DNA from: Halarchaeum rubridurum
GTDB lineage: Archaea > Halobacteriota > Halobacteria > Halobacteriales > Halobacteriaceae
NCBI RefSeq assembly: GCF_014647115.1
Contig: NZ_BMOO01000004.1
Span: forward strand, 310,001-374,000
Direction of reading: 5' to 3'
DNA: 64,000 nt
Part shown: positions 16,816 to 25,818 of the stretch, one piece after another
Layout of the letters: each line of letters starts with the position of its first letter
Position numbering within the stretch: the first letter of the stretch is position 1
Made by a program: the position numbers and the translations under genes
The notes under the pieces: model-generated
Told to the model about the DNA's origin: nothing
The model's database searches: none
The model's input: the letters and a program-made list of their open reading frames with translations, nothing else

Positions 16816-16864
16816 ACGTCCGAGGGTGGCCGCCCGCGCGCATAAGCGCCGCGGTCAGCGCGGG

Positions 16865-17407
16865 TCAGTCCAGATAGCCGTCCGCCCGCGCGAGGAGAAT
16901 CCCCTCTATCGTGGCGTCGTTCGACGGGTGCTCGCGGGCGCGAGCGAGCGCGTCGGCCGCGGGGACGCGCGTCACCGTGAGGAACTCGTTGTCGTCGAGG
17001 TCGCGTTCGGTCTCCGTGAGCCCCTCCGCGACGGCGATTCCCCGCTCGTGTCGGAGGATGCCCGTGCTGCACGCGAACGATTCGAGGAGGGTCATCTCGT
17101 CGGCGACGTATCCCGTCTCCTCGCGGAGTTCGCGGCGCGCGGCGGCCTCGTAGCTCTCGCCGTCCTCGACGATGCCCGCGACGAGTTCGAGGCAGTGCTC
17201 GCTGATGACCGGGCGATACTGCTCGACGAAGACGACGTCGTCGCCGTCGATAGCGAGGACGACGACGGCGTCCGGGAGGTCCGCCCAGTAGTAGTCCTTC
17301 TCGGTGCCGTCGGGTTGCGCGACGCGGTCGTAGCCGCCGGTGTACCAGCCGGTCTCGTACTCGCTCGCGCGCTCGACGACGGGCCACGGGTCGGCCGTCC
17401 AGTCCAT
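16865..17407 (-). CDS. NUDIX hydrolase, ADP-ribose pyrophosphatase type
   Basis: 180 residues from ATG 17407. The NUDIX box GIVEDGESYEAAARRELREE (continuing TGY) has all catalytic glutamates, and the preceding QYRPVISEHCLELVAG segment is that of ADP-sugar pyrophosphatases. The domain begins after a Trp/Tyr-rich N-terminus (MDWTADPWPVVER). An earlier in-frame start at 17446 adds 13 residues and would overlap the promoter of the divergent dtxR-like gene, so I prefer 17407. Substrate assignment is by family only. Confidence 0.88.
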   Translation of the reverse strand: MDWTADPWPVVERASEYETGWYTGGYDRVAQPDGTEKDYYWADLPDAVVVLAIDGDDVVFVEQYRPVISEHCLELVAGIVEDGESYEAAARRELREETGYVADEMTLLESFACSTGILRHERGIAVAEGLTETERDLDDNEFLTVTRVPAADALARAREHPSNDATIEGILLARADGYLD

Positions 17408-17486
17408 ACCCCCGCGAGGGCGGGACGGTACAAAGCCATGCGGCATCCGGGGGTACGTTTATGCGCGCGGCCATCGACCTCCGCGT

Positions 17487-17918
17487 ATGGACGCCGACGT
17501 CACGGCGAGCACGGGGCGCTACCTCAGCGCGGTGTTGCTCGTGAGCGCGCGCGGTGACGGTCCCGCTCGCACCGGCGAGGTCGCCGAGACACTCGACGTG
17601 AGTCCGGCCAGCGTCACCGAACGCCTCGACGCCCTCGCGGAGCGCGACCTCGTCGCGCGCGAGAAGTACGCGGGCGCGACGCTCACCGACGCCGGGGAGG
17701 CGGTGACGCGCGAGTGGATGTGGCGGCACTGTCTCGCCGAGAACCTCGTCGGGAGCGACGCGGAGGGCACGGACGCCGACACGGCCGGCTTCGGGAACGC
17801 CCTCAGCGAGGAGGCCGCGACCGCCCTCGAGGCCTTCATCGACCACCCGTGTAGCGAGTCGTGTCGCGCGCCCGACGCCGAGTTCGACGCCTGCAGTACC
17901 GACGTCAAACAGGCCTAG
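17487..17918 (+). CDS. DtxR/MntR-family metal-dependent transcriptional regulator
   Basis: 143 residues. N-terminal winged helix (residues about 5-70: TGRYLSAVLLVSARGDGPARTGEVAETLDVSPASVTERL) and the DtxR dimerisation/metal domain with MWRHCLAENLVG and C-terminal HPCSESC (His/Cys ligands). There is no SH3-like third domain, as in MntR and short archaeal regulators. It would sense Fe(II) or Mn(II). A TTTATG box (about 17457) is about 27 nt upstream, supporting the ATG at 17487. DtxR-type operators occur in this window at 37131 and 38301; whether this regulator binds them is inference. Confidence 0.88.
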   Translation: MDADVTASTGRYLSAVLLVSARGDGPARTGEVAETLDVSPASVTERLDALAERDLVAREKYAGATLTDAGEAVTREWMWRHCLAENLVGSDAEGTDADTAGFGNALSEEAATALEAFIDHPCSESCRAPDAEFDACSTDVKQA

Positions 17919-18331
17919 ACGACGTCGCTGTAGAAGCGGCCGTGGACGATCCGCCGGAGCGTGGCGACGGCCGCGTCCGGCTCGTTCTGGTACGTCGCCG
18001 CGACGACCGTGTCCGCGAACGGGACGACGTGCCAGACGGCGTGCTCGACGTTGTCGCTCCCGTTCAGCCGGACGTCGAGGTCGGGGTGCTCATCGCGGAA
18101 CGCCTCGAACTCCGCTTTCGTACCCACGGAGACGACGAGGAGCGACGCGAACAGCGCGTCGCGCGCCGTCTCGACGACGTCGCTCGTGACGCGCTCGCGG
18201 TACTCCTCACGGTCGAACTCCATCGCCTTCGCCGTCTCGCGGCTCACCGTCTGGGCCGCGGTCCCGAGTTCGCGGTACTGCTCGCTCGCCTCCGCCTCGG
18301 TCTCCGGCGCCAGAAATCCGCGTTCCTCCAT
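17915..18331 (-). CDS. DUF5809 family protein
   Basis: 138 residues, acidic and soluble, starting MEERGFLAPETEAEASEQY. I recognise the haloarchaeal DUF5809 family, usually encoded beside DUF5810 as here. Conserved blocks include VGTKAEFEAFRDEHPDLDVRL and NVEHAVWHVVPFADTVVAATY. No function is known. Its stop overlaps the convergent dtxR-like gene's stop by 4 nt. It lies 23 bp downstream of the DUF5810 gene and is probably co-transcribed with it. Confidence 0.75.
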   Translation of the reverse strand: MEERGFLAPETEAEASEQYRELGTAAQTVSRETAKAMEFDREEYRERVTSDVVETARDALFASLLVVSVGTKAEFEAFRDEHPDLDVRLNGSDNVEHAVWHVVPFADTVVAATYQNEPDAAVATLRRIVHGRFYSDVV

Positions 18332-18354
18332 ACGCGTGAGAGGGCGTACGGCCC

Positions 18355-18771
18355 CTACTCGGTTTCGTCTTCGGACGTCGTCGCCCCGCTGTCGTCCTCC
18401 GCCCCGTCACCGTCGCGTTGCATCTCCCGCGTCATCTCCGCGGCCTCCTCGAGGATTCGCTGCGCCTCGGCGTCGAGTGCGCCGGCGCCCGAACCCGCAC
18501 CCGCGCCGCCACCGCGAGCGCCGCTGCCCCCGCCGTGGTCGTGCCCGTGCTCGCCGGCAGGGTGCGTGTCGACCTCGAACTCGACCGTCTCGGCGTGCTC
18601 GGTGACGCGCGGTGCGAGCTCCTCGGTGCCGCCCGTCTCCCACCCGGGCGCGTGCTCGTCGAGCCACGACTCGTGGGCGTCGTCGCCCGTCACCGCGGCG
18701 AACGCGAGGTGGTCGGCGAGGTGCTCGGCGTTGGGGACGTGCTCGTCGCAGACTGGACAGGCGTAGCCCAT
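18355..18771 (-). CDS. DUF5810 family zinc-finger protein
   Basis: 138 residues. The N-terminus has a zinc-finger-like CPVCDEHVPNAEHLADHLAF (Cys5, Cys8, His17, His21). The central part (WLDEHAPGWE) is conserved in the family; residues about 70-95 are a His/Gly-rich linker, then a short helix and an acidic tail. I recognise DUF5810, a haloarchaeal family without known function. It precedes and is probably in an operon with DUF5809; rimI lies 41 bp upstream on the same strand. Confidence 0.72.
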   Translation of the reverse strand: MGYACPVCDEHVPNAEHLADHLAFAAVTGDDAHESWLDEHAPGWETGGTEELAPRVTEHAETVEFEVDTHPAGEHGHDHGGGSGARGGGAGAGSGAGALDAEAQRILEEAAEMTREMQRDGDGAEDDSGATTSEDETE

Positions 18772-18811
18772 GCTGGGGGGAAGGGGACGCGCGGCAAAAG
18801 TCGTGGCGTCC

Positions 18812-19282
18812 TCAGAGGCGCGCGACCATCACGAACGCGTCCTCGCCATCGGAGTAGTAGCGCGGGAGCGTGCGGAGGTACTCGAAGTCGAAGTCCCGGT
18901 AGAGCGAAATCGCGGCGTCGTTCGACCGCCGGACTTCGAGCTTGGCGCTCTGGACGCCCTGGGTTCGGAGCACGGACAACCCGCGGGAGACGAGGGTGTG
19001 GCCGAGTCCCGACCCCCGCGCATCCGGGTGGACCGCGATGTCCTTCACGTGGCCGAGCGGACGACCGTGGTTCGGAATCGTGTCCGCGACGACGTAGCCC
19101 GCGACGCCGTCGAGTGAGTCCTCGGCGACGAGGAATCCCGGGTTCCCGAGGTGGCGCTCGAACGCCGAGAACGGCCACGGCTGCTCGAAGGACGCCTTCT
19201 CGATTCGGAAGACGTCGAGGAGGTCCTCCCGGCGCGCCTGGCGGACACCGTCGTGCTCGACGCGATTGGCGGCCGTCGTCAC
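18812..19282 (-). CDS. rimI: ribosomal protein alanine N-acetyltransferase, RimI/Naa10-like
   Basis: 156 residues, a GNAT acyltransferase. The acetyl-CoA loop is VHPDARGSGLGHTLV (R/QxxGxG/A) near residue 89, and the C-terminal SAKLEVRRSNDAAISLYRDF strand-helix is the RimI signature, with YYSDGEDAFVM at the end. The archaeal enzyme acetylates protein N-termini. GTG start at 19282; no better start lies nearby. The aconitase gene ends 145 bp upstream on the same strand, so separate transcription is likely. Confidence 0.9.
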   Translation of the reverse strand: MTTAANRVEHDGVRQARREDLLDVFRIEKASFEQPWPFSAFERHLGNPGFLVAEDSLDGVAGYVVADTIPNHGRPLGHVKDIAVHPDARGSGLGHTLVSRGLSVLRTQGVQSAKLEVRRSNDAAISLYRDFDFEYLRTLPRYYSDGEDAFVMVARL

Positions 19283-19426
19283 ACCACGAACTACCGGACG
19301 AGAGAATATGTAACCTGTGGCCCGACGGTCGCGTCGCTCGGCGGTGTTGAACGCTGGCGGTACCGGACGCTGGCGGCGCTCGGGGGCCGCGAAAAGAACG
19401 GAGAAGGTGGGTGACGTGCGTTCGTC

Positions 19427-21415
19427 TTAGTCGTCCGCGGGCGTCGCACCGCTGTCGCCCTCACCGTACTGCTGCTTCGTGAGGGAGAGTTTGCCGCCGG
19501 CGGCGAGGATACGGCGCTCGCGCTCGGAGGCGTCGAGTTGCGCCTCGGCCTCCCAGTCGTCGTTCACGCGGACCGTGAACGTCTCCTGGCCGGACTTGAC
19601 GCCTTCCTCGACGTCGTCGACGATTTCGACGTCGTCGCCCTGCTCGATTTTCGCGTAGGTGTCCTCGTCGATGGTGAGCGGGACGAGGCCGAAGTTGAAC
19701 AGGTTCGCCTTGTGGATGCGGGCGAAGGACTGCGCGAGGACGCCCTCGATGCCGAGGTACATCGGGCAGAGGGCGGCGTGCTCACGCGAGGAGCCCTGAC
19801 CGTAGTTCTCGCCGGCGACCAGGAAGCCACCATCGGACTGCTTCGCGCGCTCCGCGAACGTGTCGTCGACGCGCGAGAGCGTGAACTCGGAGAGCTTCGG
19901 GACGTTGGAGCGGAACTTCAGGATGTCCGACGTCGCCGGGATGATGTGGTCCGTGGTGATGTTGTCCTCCATCTTCAGGAGGGCTTCACCCTCGAGGTGC
20001 GCGTCGAGCGGGTCCTTCAGCGGGACGTCGCCGATGTTCGGGCCCTTGATGAGCTCGTCGTCGATGGCCTCGTCGGGGCTGATGATGTCCGGGTCGTCCT
20101 GGCCCATGCCGGGGCTGTAGGAGTCGCCCATCTCGAGGCCGGGCGCTTCGAGGTCGCCGAGCTCGTCGGCGAGGTCGCGCGGGTCGACGATTTCGCCCTT
20201 GATCGCCGCGGCCGCGGCGACCTCCGGCGAGCAGAGGTAGACGGAGTCGTCCTCGATACCGGAGCGACCCTCGAAGTTGCGGTTGAACGTCCGCAGGCTG
20301 ACGGAGTCGCTCGCGGGCACGTGACCGATGCCGATACAGGCACCGCAGGTCGCCTCGCTGAAGTTGACACCGGCGGCCATCATCTCGGCCGTCCAGCCCT
20401 CGCGGGCGAGCATCTCGGAGGCCTGCTTGGAGCCGGGCGCGACGATGAGCTCGGTGTGTTTTGCGACCTCGCGGCCCTCGACCATCTTCGCGGCCGGGAG
20501 GATGTCCTCGTAGGCACCGTTCGTACAGGAGCCGACCATGACCTGCTCGACGTCCTCGCCCGCGACCTCGCGGACCGGAACGACGTTGTCGGGCATGGAG
20601 GGCTGCGCGATGAGCGGCTCAAGGTCGGAGAGGTCGATGGTGACCGTGTCCGCGTACTCCGCGTCCTCGTCGGCCGAAAGCTCGACGTACTCGTCCTCGC
20701 GGCCGATGCGGCTGAGCCAGTCCTTCGTCTTCTCGTCCGTCTCGAAGATGGAGGACGTCGCACCCAGCTCGGTGCCGAGGTTCGTGATCGTCGTGCGCTC
20801 GGGGATGGTGAGCGACTCGGCGCCCTCGCCCGTGTACTCGAAGATTTTGCCGACGCCGCCCTTCACGGAGAGCCGGCGCAGCATTTCGAGCGCGATGTCC
20901 TTCGCGGTCGCCCACTCGGGGAGCTCGCCCTCGAGCTGGACGTTGACGACTTCCGGCACCTCGACGTAGTACGCGCCACCGCCCATGGCGACGGCGATGT
21001 CGAGGCCACCCGCACCGATGGCGAGTTCGCCGAGGCCGCCGGGCGTCGGCGTGTGGCTGTCGGACCCGAGGAGGGTCTTGCCGGGCGCGGCGAAGTTCTC
21101 CTTGTGGACCTGGTGGCAGATGCCGTTCCCGGGCCGGGAGAAGTACGCCCCATAGGTGCCCGCGGCCGACCGGAGGAAGCGGTGGTCGTCCGTGTTCTTG
21201 AAGTCGAACTGGTAGGTCTGGTGGTCACAGTACTGCGCGGCGAGCTCGGTCTGGACTTCGTCGAGTTCGAGCGCCTCGAACTGGAGCCAGACCATCGTCC
21301 CCGTGGTGTCCTGCGTGAGGACCTGGTCGATCTCGATCCCGATCTCCTCGCCGGTCTCGAGTTCCCCTTCGACGAGGTGGTCGTCGAGGATTTTCTCCGT
21401 CAGCGTTTGTCCCAT
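19427..21415 (-). CDS. acn: aconitate hydratase
   Basis: 662 residues, monomeric aconitase of the mitochondrial/AcnX-excluded type. It isomerises citrate to isocitrate in the TCA cycle with a [4Fe-4S] cluster. The cluster cysteines are in MVGSCTNGAYED and CGACIGIGH. Other signatures are LLGSDSHTPTPGGLG and the swivel-domain GENYGQGSSREHAALCP. The length is shorter than the mitochondrial enzyme (about 780) but usual for haloarchaea. ATG 21415 (MGQTLTEKILDDHLVEG) is about 30 nt after a TTTATA box, so the transcript is leaderless and the longer upstream reading is rejected. Confidence 0.95.
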   Translation of the reverse strand: MGQTLTEKILDDHLVEGELETGEEIGIEIDQVLTQDTTGTMVWLQFEALELDEVQTELAAQYCDHQTYQFDFKNTDDHRFLRSAAGTYGAYFSRPGNGICHQVHKENFAAPGKTLLGSDSHTPTPGGLGELAIGAGGLDIAVAMGGGAYYVEVPEVVNVQLEGELPEWATAKDIALEMLRRLSVKGGVGKIFEYTGEGAESLTIPERTTITNLGTELGATSSIFETDEKTKDWLSRIGREDEYVELSADEDAEYADTVTIDLSDLEPLIAQPSMPDNVVPVREVAGEDVEQVMVGSCTNGAYEDILPAAKMVEGREVAKHTELIVAPGSKQASEMLAREGWTAEMMAAGVNFSEATCGACIGIGHVPASDSVSLRTFNRNFEGRSGIEDDSVYLCSPEVAAAAAIKGEIVDPRDLADELGDLEAPGLEMGDSYSPGMGQDDPDIISPDEAIDDELIKGPNIGDVPLKDPLDAHLEGEALLKMEDNITTDHIIPATSDILKFRSNVPKLSEFTLSRVDDTFAERAKQSDGGFLVAGENYGQGSSREHAALCPMYLGIEGVLAQSFARIHKANLFNFGLVPLTIDEDTYAKIEQGDDVEIVDDVEEGVKSGQETFTVRVNDDWEAEAQLDASERERRILAAGGKLSLTKQQYGEGDSGATPADD

Positions 21416-21442
21416 AGCACCGGGAAGTCGGGAGCCGACGAC

Positions 21443-21448
21443 TATAAA
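21443..21448 (-). promoter_or_regulatory. TATA box of the aconitase gene
   Basis: TTTATA read on the minus strand, centred about 30 bp before the start codon at 21415. It is the best match to the haloarchaeal TATA consensus near this gene. Confidence 0.7.
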
Positions 21449-21633
21449 TCCCGCGTGTTTACCCATCCCGCGAACGCCCGCGAAAACCGCCGCTCGCCGG
21501 CGATTCGACCGCGTACGACGAACTCGGAGAACACCGACTATCGGTTGCGAGACGCGTTCTTCGTGGTATTTCGTGACAGAGGGCGAACGTCGAAATCGAC
21601 AGACAGTTACCCCGCCTCTCGACAGAGAACGAC

Positions 21634-22110
21634 ATGTTCGAGAGTGGCGCGTACGTCGCCGACGCACTCGGCGGCGTCGCGGACGAACAGGTCCAACCGA
21701 ACGGCGTCGACCTCACCCTCGCGCGCGTCAAGCGACAGCGCGAACCCGGACGCATCACGACCGACGGCAAGACCGTCGGCGCACGCGAGGCCGTCGAGAC
21801 GGTCGAGCGTGACGGCCGCGAGCTCTACGCCCTCGACCCCGGCTACTACGTCGCCGGCTACGCCGAGACCGTCCGCGTCCCCGAGGGACACGTCGGCTAC
21901 GTCTACCCCCGCTCCAGCCTGATGCGCAACTCCTGCATGCTCCACACCGCCGTCTGGGACGCCGGCTACGAGGGGAAGGGCGAAGGCCTCCTCGAAGTCG
22001 GCCACCCCATCGAGCTCGAACGCGGCGCGCGCTTCGCCCAGTTCGTCCTCGCCGACGCCGACCACGAGGGAGAGTACGACGGCAGCTATCAGGGCGAAGG
22101 CGTCGAGTGA
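21634..22110 (+). CDS. dUTPase / dCTP deaminase family protein
   Basis: 158 residues of the trimeric dCTP-deaminase/dUTPase fold. Motifs are VQPNGVDLTL (residues about 20-29), YPRSSLMRNS (about 90) and GYEGKGEGLLEV (about 110). Haloarchaeal members are generally annotated as dUTP nucleotidohydrolase; separation from dCTP deaminase cannot be made from sequence reading alone. It keeps dUTP out of DNA or feeds dTTP synthesis. ATG 21634 starts directly with the fold (MFESGAYVADAL). It is monocistronic. Confidence 0.88.
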   Translation: MFESGAYVADALGGVADEQVQPNGVDLTLARVKRQREPGRITTDGKTVGAREAVETVERDGRELYALDPGYYVAGYAETVRVPEGHVGYVYPRSSLMRNSCMLHTAVWDAGYEGKGEGLLEVGHPIELERGARFAQFVLADADHEGEYDGSYQGEGVE

Positions 22111-22145
22111 CGGTGAGAACGGAACGAACGACGCGAACGTGAGAA

Positions 22146-22218
22146 CGGGCGCGAAGGGATTTGAACCCTCGGCATCTTGGTCCGGAACCAAGTGCTCTGT
22201 CCACTGAGCTACGCGCCC
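22146..22218 (-). tRNA. tRNA-Arg (anticodon CCG)
   Basis: A complete cloverleaf on the minus strand: 7-bp acceptor GGGCGCG/CGCGCCC, D stem GCTC/GAGC, anticodon stem CTTGG/CCAAG with loop TTCCGGA (anticodon CCG, read CGG), T arm GAGGG/CCCTT with loop TTCAAAT. The discriminator base is G (22146). There is no encoded CCA and no intron. Confidence 0.97.
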
Positions 22219-22496
22219 TCACCACCCGATAGTCGGAGCGAGGGTAAAACGGTTGTGAAGCAGGTGGGTGCGGCGACGCGGACGTTCAAACGGGAGGACG
22301 CGCCGATCCCGAGACGTGACGTAACACCGAGCACGGACCGGAAAGCGAAACCGGCGGCGAACCGGTCCGTGTGCGCCCGCGCCGCCTGCACGCCACACGC
22401 GTAGCGGCCGCACGATCACTCCGTTCGAGCGATGGCGTGCCTCGCGGGTCGTTCCTCCCCGCTCGGCTACTGTCGCTCTCACTCCCTCGCTAGCGC
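22219..22496. other. intergenic stretch with a long-stem inverted repeat
   Basis: No gene is seen in 278 bp. It contains a perfect inverted repeat with 10-bp arms CACGGACCGG (22332-22341) and CCGGTCCGTG (22362-22371) enclosing 20 nt. It may be a terminator after gnd or tRNA-Arg, or a processing hairpin. Confidence 0.5.
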
Positions 22497-23393
22497 TCAG
22501 TCGTTCCGAGCGACTTCGTGCCGCCCGAAGCCGTACCGGAGCCGGTTGGCGAGTCGCCGCGAGAACTTCGCGTCGGTCCGCGAGTCGAAGCGCTCGCCGA
22601 GCGCCGCGTAGATGAGCGGAATCGCCACCTCCTGTTCGAGCGACTCCTGCACCGTCCACGTCCCCGTCGAGCCGCCCGCGACGTGGTCGGCGACGGTGCC
22701 GAGGTCGCTCCCCTCCTCGCGGAAGGCCTCCTCGCAGAGTTCGAGGAGCCACGAGCGGATGACCGCGCCGTTGTTCCACGTGCGCGCGACGGCTTCGAGG
22801 TCGAGGTCGTAGCGCCCCTCGTGGAGGAGCTCGAAGCCCTCGCCGTACGCCTGCATGAGCGCGTACTCGACGCCGTTGTGCACCATCTTCACGTAGTGAC
22901 CGCTCCCGGCGGGCCCCATCCGGTCGTGGCCCTGCGGTCCGGTGGCGACCGCGTCGAAGACCGGGACGAGTTCGTCGTACGCCCACTGCGGGCCGCCGAC
23001 CATCAGGCTGAAGCCGAGTTCCGCGCCAGCGGGCCCGCCCGAGGTCCCACAATCGAGGTACGCGGCGTCGATGGAGTCGGCGCGGCGCGTCGAGTCCTCG
23101 AAGTGGCTGTTCCCGCCGTCGACGACGACGTCCTCGGCGTCGAGGTGCGGTTCGAGTTCTTCCAGCGCGGCGTCGACCGGGTCGCCCGCGGGCACCATCA
23201 GCCAGATGCGTTTCTCCGCGCCGAGCTGGTCGGCGACGGCTTCGATGCTGTTCGCGGGCGTCGCACCCGCGTCGGCCGCGTCCGCGACCGCGTCCTCGTC
23301 GATGTCGAACGCGACCACGTCGTGGCCCGCGTCGAGGACCCGATCAACTACGATGCGCCCCATCCGGCCGAGCCCGATGACGCCGAGTTCCAT
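22497..23393 (-). CDS. gnd: 6-phosphogluconate dehydrogenase, short decarboxylating form
   Basis: 298 residues. The NAD(P) site GLGRMG is at 7-12, the substrate region has VDGGNSHFEDS and CGTSGGPAGAE, and the catalytic HNGVEYALMQAYGEG (Lys/Asn/Glu) is near 178. This is the short GndA/YqeC-like class (about 300 residues), as opposed to the 470-residue enzyme. It oxidises 6-phosphogluconate to ribulose 5-phosphate, the haloarchaeal route to pentoses. Start ATG 23393 (MELGVIGLGRMG) fits the fold exactly. Confidence 0.93.
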   Translation of the reverse strand: MELGVIGLGRMGRIVVDRVLDAGHDVVAFDIDEDAVADAADAGATPANSIEAVADQLGAEKRIWLMVPAGDPVDAALEELEPHLDAEDVVVDGGNSHFEDSTRRADSIDAAYLDCGTSGGPAGAELGFSLMVGGPQWAYDELVPVFDAVATGPQGHDRMGPAGSGHYVKMVHNGVEYALMQAYGEGFELLHEGRYDLDLEAVARTWNNGAVIRSWLLELCEEAFREEGSDLGTVADHVAGGSTGTWTVQESLEQEVAIPLIYAALGERFDSRTDAKFSRRLANRLRYGFGRHEVARND

Positions 23394-23485
23394 ACGCGTG
23401 GGTCCCGGGGCGCGACCGTAGGGGTTGCGGTTCCCGCGGGTGGCCGCAACGGCAAAGGGCTCGCGGCCCCGAGACGGGACAACGA

Positions 23486-23926
23486 ATGATGTCCCAGTCG
23501 CCGTCGGGCCGCGACCCCCATCTCACGGAGATTCAGGGGGAGGGTGCCGAACGGATCACGGCACTCAAGTGGGCGCGCTATCTCTCCGGGACCTTCGGCA
23601 GCAGCGGGGCGCTCAACGCCCTCCGGCTCTACGCCGAACTCGGCTGGATCAGCGAGGGCGTCCGCCAGACGATGACCGACTACGTCCGCGGGCTCTCGGG
23701 CGGCGCGACGAGCACCGTCGCGGGTTCCGTGGACGACGACCTCCCGAAGGAGCTCGAATCGCTCGCCGGGACGCCGTTCCACCAGCACGCGAAGTCCCTC
23801 GAGTTCATCACGACTATCGCCAACGAGAGCCTCTCGCACGTCCTCGCCTCGACGACGCTCGGCGAGGACCTCTCCGGGCCGAGCGACCTCGGCGACCCGA
23901 GCGACCTCACCGGCCCCGGCGAGTAG
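23486..23926 (+). CDS. standalone ArlD/E-domain archaellum protein
   Basis: 146 residues. The core ALKWARYLSGTFGSSGALNA followed by LRLYAELGWISEGVRQTM aligns with the C-terminal ArlD/E domain of the arlCE gene of this window (ADSGSSGALEALEYYAQIGWISRPVQRQLE-like). It therefore encodes an ArlD/E homologue without the coiled coil. It probably acts as a cytosolic scaffold that links archaellum and chemotaxis signalling. It is transcribed convergently to arlJ, outside the main operon. Two consecutive ATGs (23486, 23489) are possible starts. Confidence 0.8.
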   Translation: MMSQSPSGRDPHLTEIQGEGAERITALKWARYLSGTFGSSGALNALRLYAELGWISEGVRQTMTDYVRGLSGGATSTVAGSVDDDLPKELESLAGTPFHQHAKSLEFITTIANESLSHVLASTTLGEDLSGPSDLGDPSDLTGPGE

Positions 23927-24054
23927 ACACGAACGACGGCGTCGATTCGGTTTTCACTCGACCGGTCTCCGAACGCCCACGAGCGCCACGACCGCGGAGC
24001 CGGTACGCCGCCACGGTCGATGGCCGTGTGCGCCCCGCGGCGGGGGATTCGAGT

Positions 24055-25812
24055 TCAGGAGAAGGAGATGATGGACTCGGTGATTCGGATGGTGGCGAAG
24101 GCGACGATGACGCTAATCCACGTCTGGATGACGAAGTGGTGGAGCATCGTCGAGAGGTGGCCGCGGTCGGTGTAGCGGAGAATCAACGAGGAGAGGAGCG
24201 CGTTGATGAGGACGGCGACGAAGAGCAGAAACTGGAGCTGCGGGATATCGTAGACCTGCGCGCTGAGGAGACCGCCGAGGCGGCTCTGCGAGAGGTTCAT
24301 CTCGGAGGAGACCTGCTGGAATATCTGTGCGACCTGGAGGCCGACGAAGAGCGCGAACGTGTTCGCGGCCGTGATACCGTAGAGCGTCCCCGTCATCGTC
24401 CCGGTGGACTGAGAGCGCTGGTCGCGGAGCTTGAGCACCTCGGAGATGTTCGACTCGATGAGTTGGCCGAGCTGTTTCGGGTCGCCACCCATCCGGCGGC
24501 CGGTAACGTACATGTCGCTGAACTTCTGGATGAGGTAGGAGCCGGCCTCGGCGGCGAAGTAGCGCCAGGCCTCCTGTGAGTCGACGCGGAGCGCGAGGCG
24601 CTTGTAGAGGTTGTCGATCTGCTCGGTGAGCGCGCCGAAGTCCTTCGTGCGCAGCGATTCGAGGACGGAAGACGTCGAGGACTGCTTGACGCTCTCGACG
24701 GCACCGAGCGCGCGGATGAACGCGGGGAACGACTCGTCGCGTTCCTTGATACGCGATTCGGCCGTGTAGGCGACGTATCCCGGGAGCAGGAGGGGCGTGA
24801 ACGGGATGGCGAGGTAGAACACCGTCGGAATCGGGTTCCCGATCCCGAACGCGTTCGTGAGGAGGGCGTAACAGAGCCCGCCGAGGACGAAACAGAGCGC
24901 GACGCTGGCGAGGAGCGTCGCGCGGAGCTTGATGTTCCGTTCGAGCGAGACGCTGGAGCCGCCGAACCAGACGGGGTCGGAGGGCGAGACGCTGTGGATG
25001 GCGAAGACGAAGATACCCTGAACGAACGCGAAGAGGATGATGACGGCGGCGACGGGCTGCGTGGGGTCGATGCCGACGATGAAGGGGATGACCATGGCGA
25101 AGACCGCGCCGAAGGTCATCGAGAGGACGATGGACATATAGACGTCCTTCAGGAGGTCAAGGCGGTCGAGGCGCGACTCGTAGCGGACGACGAAGTTCCC
25201 GATGATGGAGTCCTGTTCTTCGAGGAGGAACTCGCTGATGTCGCGACCCGCCCCGACGGTGTACGCGAGCCGTTCGAGGAAGTCCGACATGAGCGGGCTG
25301 GAGATGCTCTCGGAGCGCATCCGGCAGGCGTCCTCCAAGCTCTGATTCCACGTGTCGACGAGGCCGACGATTCGCGCCATCTCCTCGGCGATGGCGTCGT
25401 ACTCGTCCTCCTGGGCGAGGGTGCGAAAGACCTCGACGCGGTCGATGTTCGTCGTCGAGAGGATGGTCAGGTGCGTGATGAACAGGTGGAAGTGTTCGCG
25501 AATCTGCTTGCGGCGTCTGTCCTGGAGTATCTTCGGGTAGAAGACGACGACGACCGGGAAGAAGAATCCGGTGAGGAGCGCGATGAACGTCGGCAGGAAC
25601 GACCCGACGTAGACGAGGACGACGACCGGGAAGAGGAGCCCGAGGACGAAGGAGGGGATGATGGCGAGGAGGACGTAGCGCCGGATGGGGACGTCCATGT
25701 ACCGGTAGTCCCGGAGGAGGTCGCGCAACAGCGCGCGCAGCCCCAATCCGTCGGGTTCGTCGATGTCCTGCACGCCCGCGGTCGTCGTCTCGGAGGCGGA
25801 GTCGGTCGCCAT
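24055..25812 (-). CDS. arlJ: archaellum membrane platform protein ArlJ (FlaJ)
   Basis: 585 residues, polytopic membrane protein with two GspF/T2SS-F-type domains: TM helices about 50-90, then a cytosolic loop, paired helices around 250-320, a second cytosolic part (AFIRALGAVESVKQSSTSSV) and C-terminal helices. ArlJ is the membrane core on which the ArlI ATPase assembles the archaellum. It is the last gene of the arl operon (arlI stop at 25819 lies 6 bp from its ATG). Confidence 0.95.
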   Translation of the reverse strand: MATDSASETTTAGVQDIDEPDGLGLRALLRDLLRDYRYMDVPIRRYVLLAIIPSFVLGLLFPVVVLVYVGSFLPTFIALLTGFFFPVVVVFYPKILQDRRRKQIREHFHLFITHLTILSTTNIDRVEVFRTLAQEDEYDAIAEEMARIVGLVDTWNQSLEDACRMRSESISSPLMSDFLERLAYTVGAGRDISEFLLEEQDSIIGNFVVRYESRLDRLDLLKDVYMSIVLSMTFGAVFAMVIPFIVGIDPTQPVAAVIILFAFVQGIFVFAIHSVSPSDPVWFGGSSVSLERNIKLRATLLASVALCFVLGGLCYALLTNAFGIGNPIPTVFYLAIPFTPLLLPGYVAYTAESRIKERDESFPAFIRALGAVESVKQSSTSSVLESLRTKDFGALTEQIDNLYKRLALRVDSQEAWRYFAAEAGSYLIQKFSDMYVTGRRMGGDPKQLGQLIESNISEVLKLRDQRSQSTGTMTGTLYGITAANTFALFVGLQVAQIFQQVSSEMNLSQSRLGGLLSAQVYDIPQLQFLLFVAVLINALLSSLILRYTDRGHLSTMLHHFVIQTWISVIVAFATIRITESIISFS

Positions 25813-25818
25813 CGACGG

